11,061 nt of DNA, taken from the NCBI GenBank assembly GCA_030603485.1, contig JAUVXS010000051.1, forward strand, positions 1 to 11,061, in the 5' to 3' direction. The notes under the pieces are model-generated. The model was not told the DNA's origin, ran no database searches, and saw only the letters and a program-made list of their open reading frames with translations. The DNA is from Dehalococcoidia bacterium. GTDB lineage: Bacteria > Chloroflexota > Dehalococcoidia > GIF9 > AB-539-J10. The position numbers were made by a program, and so were the translations under genes. Position 1 is the stretch's first letter. The number at the start of each line of letters is the position of its first letter. Shown one piece after another: positions 6,296-11,061 of this stretch.

Positions 6296-7021
6296 TCATA
6301 TCTGTCTAGCTTTGCGTGGGCGCTTCCTGGTCAACTTAACGTCTAGTAATCTAGCAGCTTTCTTGATTGCTGTCTCAATGTCTGAGAGCAGGTAGTGAGG
6401 AGGGGGATGATTGTGGTTGTACCATTCCATTATTCTTTCTGGTCTCCATTTGAAAATGAGACGAAGACCTAGAAACTCAACGGCGTCGCTCAAGTTCAAC
6501 GGGGGCTTTACTCTCTGCCTAAATTCGGGATGGGTTGCCACTCTCTGCCACTCCCTGTTAACTTCCCGAAGAACATCCTTTTTTCTCGTCTCAGGTGATA
6601 TTGGGACACGCACATTAAATTCATCAATAACTTGAGTCGTGAAGGTAACAATATTAAAGAAACGGGACCAAGGGTCAATCATGTGCCTTGTTTGAGTATG
6701 TAGCCTCTCTATTATCCAATCACACCTCAAACCATAGTCGTCAGCCAGCTTCCGCAGCTCAAGGGCATACTCCTCGACTCTGGCTTTGTCTATGTTGACA
6801 GGTACGTCTTCTTCAATAGAATACTCTGGAGGTTTCGTATCAGTCCCAGGACTTTCATGAAACGGGGGATAGTTCATGAGTGGCATATCCACCATTTCCG
6901 GGAATTGCTTGGCAATCTTTTCCATTCTCGCCACAGCAAAACAATTTCTCAATAGTGCTCTGACTAGAATGAATTCGCTATCCCCTCGAACATTGGGGTC
7001 TAGGTCTATCCTCTTGGGCAT
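6296..7021 (-). CDS. Protein of unknown function (241 aa)
   Basis: I do not recognise this protein. It begins MPKRIDLDPNVRGDSEF and appears mostly helical and soluble, with no signal peptide or membrane segment. Notable parts: an acidic central segment (about 60-85, PPEYSIEEDVPVNID), a Trp/Phe-rich middle (WSRFFNIVTF), a His/Pro-rich WYNHNHPPPHYLL near residue 200, and a strongly basic tail (KLTRKRPRKARQ) that could contact nucleic acid. The start at 7021 has a purine-rich AAAGGCGG just upstream, and a TGG-TATAAT promoter 36 bases away supports it. It is followed by a leftward terminator-like hairpin. A role in the element's replication or regulation is only suggested by its place upstream of the XRE operon. 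Confidence 0.65.
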   Translation of the reverse strand: MPKRIDLDPNVRGDSEFILVRALLRNCFAVARMEKIAKQFPEMVDMPLMNYPPFHESPGTDTKPPEYSIEEDVPVNIDKARVEEYALELRKLADDYGLRCDWIIERLHTQTRHMIDPWSRFFNIVTFTTQVIDEFNVRVPISPETRKKDVLREVNREWQRVATHPEFRQRVKPPLNLSDAVEFLGLRLIFKWRPERIMEWYNHNHPPPHYLLSDIETAIKKAARLLDVKLTRKRPRKARQI

Positions 7022-7056
7022 CCGCCTTTTCCATCTCCATTTCTATTGCTAATTAC

Positions 7057-7065
7057 ATTATACCA
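7057..7065 (-). promoter_or_regulatory. Extended -10 promoter for the 6296-7021 gene
   Basis: The minus strand reads TGGTATAAT (7065-7057): a perfect -10 with the TG extension. No -35 match is seen at 16-18 bases. The transcript would start near 7050, giving a leader of about 29 bases. Confidence 0.6.
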
Positions 7066-7130
7066 GCTAAGGATAATCACCAAAGACTGCACAATAGTTA
7101 CGGTAGTTACATCCTATGGTGATTTAGTAA

Positions 7131-7158
7131 TAGACCGAAGTCCAGATTGTGATAAAAT
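7131..7158 (+). promoter_or_regulatory. Weak candidate promoter for the 7225-8228 gene pair
   Basis: TAGACC (7131-7136, four of six) and TAAAAT (7153-7158, five of six) lie 16 bases apart, about 67 bases before the ATG at 7225. The stretch 7022-7224 otherwise holds the leftward promoter at 7057-7065 and nothing else I can support. Confidence 0.25.
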
Positions 7159-7224
7159 CAACAGAAGTGGTCAAGGTTTCCAAATGATTTATGACAAACA
7201 GGGTGTAAAAAAGGGAATGATGGC

Positions 7225-7821
7225 ATGAGTAGGGGTGGCATACGGTGCGGACGCCCGCGCTTGCCAGTAGAGTCCTGTCATTCTTTGAGTGCGTGGGGTT
7301 ACTTTCAATTCGCTCAGATGTGGGCAGATAGAGATACAGAAGATTCTTTTGAATGGGAATTTGGCGAGCAAGGTGCGGTGATCCGATTCACACGTGACGG
7401 GTGCAAGCACACTCAGGAAATTGCTTTGACGCTCGCATGTTGCAGATTTGGTGGATGGCGTGCCTGGTTTATCTGTCCGTCTTGCGGACGGCGTGTGGGC
7501 AAGGTCTATCTGCCTTGCTCGATGTATTATGGTGACCAGCGTGCGACGAAGTTCCGGTGTAGATTATGTTATGGCTTGACATACGAGCAACGACGCGATC
7601 GCAACAGGTATTGGACTTACCAACACCGCATAGAGAGAATTGAGGCACGCTGGTTGGGTGAGATTAGCGATGATTGGATTAACAAGCACAAGTGGCAACA
7701 CTGGCGCACCTTCAACAAGTGGTGTGATAAACGCGACGCACTCATAAGAAAGGAAAACCAAGCTGTCGTTAGGGCATTACTACATTTTGCTACATTGATT
7801 CCCAAAACCGGAAACAATTAG
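7225..7821 (+). CDS. Double-CxxC zinc-finger protein of mobile-element type (198 aa)
   Basis: The centre holds a treble-clef-like zinc site: FICPSCGRRVGKVYLP with Cys84/Cys87, then FRCRLCYGLTYEQRR with Cys112/Cys115. This layout recalls an uncharacterised family seen in bacterial integrative elements (from memory). The N-terminus (GGIRCGRPRLPV) is basic, and the C-terminal half is rich in Arg, Trp and charged helices (HRIERIEARW, WQHWRTFNKW), suggesting nucleic-acid binding. The ATG at 7225 has AAGGGA 8 bases upstream; it also overlaps the stop of a small upstream frame (ATGA). It is the first of a rightward pair with the terminase-small-subunit-like gene, in the opposite direction to every other element gene in the window. 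Confidence 0.7.
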   Translation: MSRGGIRCGRPRLPVESCHSLSAWGYFQFAQMWADRDTEDSFEWEFGEQGAVIRFTRDGCKHTQEIALTLACCRFGGWRAWFICPSCGRRVGKVYLPCSMYYGDQRATKFRCRLCYGLTYEQRRDRNRYWTYQHRIERIEARWLGEISDDWINKHKWQHWRTFNKWCDKRDALIRKENQAVVRALLHFATLIPKTGNN

Positions 7822-7826
7822 GAAAG

Positions 7827-8228
7827 ATGAATAAAAGAGGCAATCCCGCCTGGGTTAAGGGGATATCGGCTAATCCTAAAGGTAGGCCAAGAGGCCAGAC
7901 CAGCCTTGAGGCTTTCCGTCGTGGTCCTGACCTTTTTTTCATTCACCATCTACGGTGGGAAAGATTCTGTTTTGGACTTATGGAGCCTCCCTGCACCGGG
8001 GCAGCAGCAGCCAGATACTCAGGGTATTCTCCGAAGTCAGCCAGGTTTATCGCCTCCCGGTTGTGGAAAAAGCCTGTCATTAGGGAAATATTTAGAGAAT
8101 TAAGAGACCTTGTCAACTCAAGCATAGTATATCGGGACCCATTTTCAGGGAAACGCACTGTTATTAGACCTTCCCCTATTAGACCTTCCTCGCCTAAAAT
8201 CACCATTATAGTGAGGAAAGGAATTTGA
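7827..8228 (+). CDS. Terminase-small-subunit-like DNA-binding protein (133 aa)
   Basis: The N-terminus (NPAWVKGISANPKGRPRGQ, residues 6-24) matches the KGxSxNPxGRP motif seen at the start of DUF5681/terminase-associated proteins. Residues 44-95 follow the small-terminase pattern: RWERFCFGLMEPPCTGAAAA, then RYSGYSPKSARFIASRLWKK, then PVIREIFREL, the helix-turn-helix part that recognises packaging DNA in phages. The C-terminus is basic and contains a five-codon duplication (IRPSP/IRPSS). No large terminase or capsid gene is present, so it may be a phage relic or a recruited DNA-binding protein. It starts five bases after the zinc-finger gene with AGGA close upstream, so the two are co-expressed. 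Confidence 0.65.
   Translation: MNKRGNPAWVKGISANPKGRPRGQTSLEAFRRGPDLFFIHHLRWERFCFGLMEPPCTGAAAARYSGYSPKSARFIASRLWKKPVIREIFRELRDLVNSSIVYRDPFSGKRTVIRPSPIRPSSPKITIIVRKGI
8163..8189 (+). repeat. Tandem 15-base duplication in the terminase-like gene
   Basis: ATTAGACCTTCC occurs at 8163-8174 and again at 8178-8189, a 15-base period that keeps frame and repeats Ile-Arg-Pro-Ser. It looks like a recent slippage event in the basic tail. Confidence 0.7.
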
Positions 8229-8246
8229 TAAAAGTCAACATTTTGC

Positions 8247-8362
8247 CTCGAACTTCATTGTAAAACAAAGACGGAGCAATGAAAGGAAGGGTTTATGTTA
8301 TATCTGCAGCATAGGGAGAAGATAGCTCGAACTTCACTATAAAACAAAGAGGAACAGTGAAA
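8247..8362. repeat. Two diverged 37/38-base repeats, each with inverted arms
   Basis: Repeat 1 (8247-8284) and repeat 2 (8326-8362) share CTCGAACTTCA, then TAAAACAAAGA, then TGAAA, with one single-base indel. They are 79 bases apart, start to start. Each holds an inverted repeat: TTCATTG with CAATGAA in the first (7 pairs), TTCACT with AGTGAA in the second (6 pairs). The T-A pair of copy 1 is a C-G pair in copy 2. A partial third start (AACTTCAC) is at 8381. They lie in the gene-free stretch 8229-8508. The rest of that stretch shows only a 7-base GC-rich stem (8457-8463 with 8492-8498) without a T tract. Confidence 0.65.
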
Positions 8363-8508
8363 CTAAGAACCGAATAAGCAAACTTCACATTATGAGGCTT
8401 TGTGCGTGTGAATCTACGGGTTTTGTCATGGATGGCTGAATGTTACGTACCTTGCCGCTCGCCTGCAGTAGGCATAACAGACCTGTTCGTTGGCGGGCTC
8501 AAGGTCAA

Positions 8509-9159
8509 TCATGAGAAATGAGCACGTGCTCGCTCCTTAATAGTCTTCAACGTTGAATCATTAAGCAATGCCCAGCCCGAGGAAGTGTAGACCTCCTGGG
8601 TATATCCAATAATCGCAAGTCTCGCTAGTGAACCAGTATCTACTTTGGCAAATTTTGCGAGGCACCATCTATAGTAGCGTGCTTCATTGAATAGATTCCA
8701 AGTCCCAGTTCTGAAAGCATAGTTGCGCGGCAGTACCAATAATCCAAAATGCGCCATCTTCTGGTCAATGAGCATAAGAAGCTTTATGAAATCGAACCAA
8801 ATTGTCTTTTCGTTCGACTTCTCAATTTCAACTGCGATATTCACATTGCTTTGCGTCAAAATGGCATCCGGTTTGATGTTAGGTATGTCACCAAGCTCCC
8901 TCATGTTGGGAAGAGGGCTCACTCTGTAACCAATGGTAGCTGCTTTCTTAATCCATTGAGAATCAAAGTCGCTGACATCTATCTGATAGTTGTTGACAGG
9001 AGATTTTATCACGCCCTGGAATGACAATCCCTGAGTTGCTTCGACCATTCCTGCAGCACACTTTGCGAGTTTGGGCAAATGAAATGGCTCTTCGCCATTA
9101 GCATAACAGCAGGAATGCTCAACATTCATTGCACGACATTTGAATTTAAAAAGGCCCAT
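8509..9159 (-). CDS. PD-(D/E)XK nuclease-like protein with Cys-rich N-terminus (216 aa)
   Basis: Residues 96-123 carry a restriction-endonuclease-like signature: IKPDAIL (Pro97-Asp98), then a hydrophobic strand IAVEIEKSNEKT with Glu111, Glu113 and Lys114, then a helix WFDFIKLLMLI. The spacing Glu-Ile-Glu-Lys is non-canonical; an ExE version of the site is possible. The N-terminus has Cys8, Cys17-Cys18 and Cys34 with His15, perhaps a metal site. The start at 9159 has GGAGG six bases upstream; the longer frame to 9183 starts inside a promoter -10 and is excluded. It is transcribed from its own promoter just after the three-gene cluster upstream, and may be a nuclease component of the same system. 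Confidence 0.6.
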   Translation of the reverse strand: MGLFKFKCRAMNVEHSCCYANGEEPFHLPKLAKCAAGMVEATQGLSFQGVIKSPVNNYQIDVSDFDSQWIKKAATIGYRVSPLPNMRELGDIPNIKPDAILTQSNVNIAVEIEKSNEKTIWFDFIKLLMLIDQKMAHFGLLVLPRNYAFRTGTWNLFNEARYYRWCLAKFAKVDTGSLARLAIIGYTQEVYTSSGWALLNDSTLKTIKERARAHFS

Positions 9160-9182
9160 GTTTACCTCCCTCTCTTCAATCA

Positions 9183-9191
9183 ATTATACCA
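9183..9191 (-). promoter_or_regulatory. Extended -10 promoter for the 8509-9159 gene
   Basis: The minus strand reads TGGTATAAT (9191-9183), the same nine bases as the promoter at 7057-7065, with no -35 match at normal spacing. The transcript would begin near 9176, seventeen bases before ATG 9159, leaving just room for the GGGAGG ribosome site. The intergenic stretch 9192-9321 shows only a weak hairpin at 9305-9321. Confidence 0.6.
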
Positions 9192-9321
9192 TAGGAGGAT
9201 AGCTTGAGGCTTTATCGGTCAATAGCAGAGGGCAACTTCTGAGAAGGGATTGAGCTCTGAGTGAAGCAATAGGCTAACAAGAAGATTCTGGATAACTTGA
9301 GATGAGGGAAAAACTCTCCCT

Positions 9322-9999
9322 TTAGTATGGTGACCGCCAAGGTTTTAATGGAAGCAAGGTAGCTAATTGCTGTTTCAGTCCGTCAAAGATAGGGTCAATA
9401 ATGGCTGGAGCCACACCGTGTTCATCCGTGAGGAAAGTGTTAAGGGTAGGCATTGAGTTCAGGTCGATGTTTACAAAAGGCGTTCGACTACCTGTCTGAG
9501 TGGGAGTAGTCACTGAGGCTCGCAATAGAAGCTCAACCCTGTGGACAAAGTCACATAGCAGCAGGCGGGGATGATAGGCGCAATAGTTGACAATTACTGT
9601 TGATGCCCCGATAGAATGGAGAGCAAGATAGTTGTCATAGGCTGCCTCTTCCCACTGACCAATGTCCTCTGCTTTTAGTCCAGGCTTGTGTGCAGCCTTT
9701 GCGACTGCACTTATCCGACTTGCGAGCGCGATGGGTGTCTGCGTGCACTTGTATTCCAAAAGGTAAACCTTCTCAGGAAGTTGGTCATCAAGAAGAAAGA
9801 AATCAGGGGCGAATTTGACATGGCGAGCAGCATTAGTGCGAATAAATCTGAGTTTCTGGCGGACATTCTCAGGAATATGAGTCTCGTATCCGAATGGTAT
9901 ATGATGGAAACGAGATTTGAGGTTCGGATGCTCCCAAACGGAAGCGGTCACACTTGATATTAGGGTATTCGCTTGGGCTGTTCTATCTTCGAATCCCAT
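9322..9999 (-). CDS. PD-(D/E)XK nuclease-like protein (225 aa)
   Basis: A canonical nuclease-fold signature is visible: KFAPDFFLLDD (Pro65-Asp66) followed 16 residues later by VYLLEYKC (Glu82-x-Lys84). Beyond it come a helical Ala/Lys region and W-EEAAYDNYLAL, and a later strand STVIVNYCAYHPRLLLCD. This is the arrangement of restriction, recombination and repair nucleases, and I cannot place it in a named family. No signal peptide or membrane segment is seen. It is third in a leftward operon, six bases after the next nuclease-like gene (10006-10524). The start at 9999 has no strong ribosome site, so translation may be coupled to the upstream gene. No methyltransferase partner is in the window. 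Confidence 0.65.
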   Translation of the reverse strand: MGFEDRTAQANTLISSVTASVWEHPNLKSRFHHIPFGYETHIPENVRQKLRFIRTNAARHVKFAPDFFLLDDQLPEKVYLLEYKCTQTPIALASRISAVAKAAHKPGLKAEDIGQWEEAAYDNYLALHSIGASTVIVNYCAYHPRLLLCDFVHRVELLLRASVTTPTQTGSRTPFVNIDLNSMPTLNTFLTDEHGVAPAIIDPIFDGLKQQLATLLPLKPWRSPY

Positions 10000-10005
10000 C
10001 TTGTG

Positions 10006-10524
10006 CTAAACCAGAGAAGCTCCTGGTGGCAATATCGAAGATACATCAACTTCTTTCAACTGCTCGTTCCACTTGCCTAAGATGACTGAGCGTGGTTGCT
10101 TCCCCTTTTCCCAAAAATACTGCAATATGTCAATCCTATCATATCTGCTAATTAGAACCGCGACAGCATTTCCAATGCCTTCTGTGGAGATTAGGTAGGA
10201 CATTAGTGGATAAGCTACACGGCTATAGCCGAGAAGCTGGGAAACATGTAAGAGGGAAATAGGTATTACTTTACACTCCACAAAAACAAGCTCTGGTCGA
10301 TCCCGGTGCACCATAAAGGCAGTAATATCTACTCTTATCTCATAGGTTTGCCAAATATCACTTCGGAAGTGTCGCTGAAGCCCATTTCTCTTGATGTATT
10401 CATTAAGGGAAGACGCATGTGTGTCTCTAACATCGACTTCACACCTTGGAAACCGGCTTCCCAAAACCCTGGCGAGCCAGGCTGTAACATCTGGATACAT
10501 CTCAGTTTCGTTTCGGTAAGCCAC
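10006..10524 (-). CDS. PD-(D/E)XK nuclease-like protein (172 aa)
   Basis: Shows EIRVDITAF (Asp66) and, 16 residues later, LVFVECKV (Glu83-x-Lys85), then a Gln in SQLLGYSRVAYP (Gln96), the usual order of a PD-(D/E)XK active site. Glutamates near the N-terminus (NETEMYPDV) could complete it. After it comes a region like LISRYDRIDILQYFWEKG. The start is taken as GTG 10524, two bases after the upstream stop; ATG 10500 is an alternative, and neither has a clear ribosome site. It lies between an unrecognised 172-aa protein and another nuclease-like protein, all leftward with gaps of 2 and 6 bases. Its sequence differs clearly from the neighbour at 9322-9999, so this is not a simple duplication. Confidence 0.65.
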   Translation of the reverse strand: MAYRNETEMYPDVTAWLARVLGSRFPRCEVDVRDTHASSLNEYIKRNGLQRHFRSDIWQTYEIRVDITAFMVHRDRPELVFVECKVIPISLLHVSQLLGYSRVAYPLMSYLISTEGIGNAVAVLISRYDRIDILQYFWEKGKQPRSVILGKWNEQLKEVDVSSILPPGASLV

Positions 10525-10526
10525 GC

Positions 10527-11045
10527 CTATACTTCCAGAACAAACTCCAGCTGCTCTCTTGGTGTGGGTTTCCGCTCACATCCCAGTGCTCTGCAAATTT
10601 GCCAATATGCATTGAAGTGCTTTCCGACAAGCCGAGCATCAAGTCTATCCGAATTCTCTAGCGTATTCGCAGGTTTCTTTCGTCGTCCTTTTCTAACGCC
10701 TGGACATAGCTTAGCACGAGAATTAAAACGGGACAGATTCTTTTGTGCAAGTTCATCGAGAGCCTGCTGTTTGTAATCAAAATAGAATCCGACATCTCTG
10801 AAGTCTTCAGCATAGATATTTAGCTGGTGCTCTCTCCATTCTCGCCCAAGGTTAGGATGTCCCCAAGTGATAACTCTAGCAGGAACTTCCAAATGCTCCT
10901 GGAGCAAGGTGCATAATTGGACGGGGACTTCCCAGTTTGTCGGGTAGTTCAGGATGTCTAATCTCACTCTGTGTCTTCCTGCCTCATCCCGATTAGCCGG
11001 GCGAATATTGCCTCCAACATCGGCAAAACCACGGACAAATTCCAT
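10527..11045 (-). CDS. Unrecognised 172-aa protein, first visible gene of the nuclease-like operon
   Basis: No family recognised. It begins MEFVRGFADVGGNIRPANRD and contains RHRVRLDILNYP (about 24-35), a histidine- and tryptophan-bearing middle (VITWGHPNLGREWREHQLNI), a Phe/Tyr-rich stretch (DVGFYFDYKQQ), a basic patch (RKGRRKKP, about 118-125), and a helical end with CERKPTPREQLEF. The basic patch suggests nucleic-acid binding. The ATG at 11045 has only a weak GAGA upstream and lies 16 bases from the window edge, so more genes of the operon may lie to the right. It runs directly into two PD-(D/E)XK-like genes and could be the specificity or regulatory subunit; that is inference from position only. 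Confidence 0.6.
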   Translation of the reverse strand: MEFVRGFADVGGNIRPANRDEAGRHRVRLDILNYPTNWEVPVQLCTLLQEHLEVPARVITWGHPNLGREWREHQLNIYAEDFRDVGFYFDYKQQALDELAQKNLSRFNSRAKLCPGVRKGRRKKPANTLENSDRLDARLVGKHFNAYWQICRALGCERKPTPREQLEFVLEV

Positions 11046-11061
11046 CTTTATCTCTCTTGGC

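Noticed and set aside
6281..6303. Rightward promoter from TTGACA at 6281-6286
   Set aside because: No acceptable -10 box lies 16-18 bases downstream and it would point into the back of a leftward gene.
7046..7228. 60-codon rightward frame ending in ATGA overlap with the zinc-finger gene
   Set aside because: It starts over the leftward TGG-TATAAT promoter and has no ribosome site; its sequence resembles no protein. The overlap is probably chance.
8247..8362. Two-repeat CRISPR mini-array (38-base repeat, 41-base spacer, 37-base repeat)
   Set aside because: The repeats differ at several positions and by an indel, the inverted arms enclose a 15-17-base loop, and no cas gene is in the window. 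Active arrays keep repeats identical.
8457..8498. Integron attC-like site or terminator (GC-rich stem with CGTTGGC and CATAAC inside)
   Set aside because: Neither core matches RYYYAAC/GTTRRRY, and no T tract follows the stem in either direction.
8371..8508. tRNA or tmRNA gene as integration target
   Set aside because: No acceptor, D, anticodon or T-loop pattern could be laid out; the integration site is in comM instead.
9305..9321. Terminator after the nuclease-like operon (AGGGA/TCCCT hairpin)
   Set aside because: The stem is only 5-7 pairs and no T tract follows on the leftward strand.
10306..10776. 156-codon rightward frame
   Set aside because: It runs antisense across two well-packed leftward genes, spans their junction, and has an unlikely composition rich in Ser, Cys and Arg.

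Overview
The window reads as the left end of an integrated mobile element sitting in a bacterial chromosome. Roughly 1-2065 is ordinary chromosome: the start of an unrecognised leftward gene, then a tight rightward operon of two PAC2-family proteins followed by the first ~32 codons of comM (YifB/Mg-chelatase-like ATPase). comM stops abruptly at about 2064 and runs into the 3' end of a large serine recombinase on the opposite strand. This is the classic layout of an attachment-site junction, with the integrase gene next to attL. The rest of comM (attR) is not in the window, so the element continues past 11061. The host is not proven. Paired PAC2 genes upstream of comM and the style of the small zinc-ribbon protein suggest Chloroflexota (Dehalococcoidia-like), which is an inference from memory, not a search.

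Element, leftward strand, 2059-4143: an integration module. A consensus sigma-70 promoter (TTGACA, 17 bp, TATAAT) drives a 47-aa zinc ribbon, an HNH nuclease-like protein with two C-terminal membrane segments, and the 504-aa serine recombinase. All three genes overlap, and the predicted transcript starts at or next to the first ATG.

Element, leftward strand, 4242-6109: a replication/maintenance-like module: XRE-type HTH regulator, DUF5659-like small protein, a 59-aa protein, and a phage/plasmid helicase-like P-loop ATPase. Upstream of it lie a strand-specific terminator-like hairpin and a perfect 7+7 dyad that could be an operator. A gene of unknown function (6296-7021, leftward) comes before it, with its own extended -10 promoter.

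Element, rightward strand, 7225-8228: a double-CxxC zinc-finger protein followed 5 bases later by an orphan terminase-small-subunit-like protein. It is followed by a ~280-base non-coding stretch holding two diverged 37/38-base repeats whose inverted-repeat arms differ by a compensatory base change.

Element, leftward strand, 8509-11045: a cluster of accessory genes. Three different proteins carry PD-(D/E)XK nuclease-like motifs (8509-9159, 9322-9999, 10006-10524), with an unrecognised partner (10527-11045). No methyltransferase or other known partner lies in the window. This cluster is the best candidate here for an undescribed nuclease or defence system, but its start is probably beyond the right edge.
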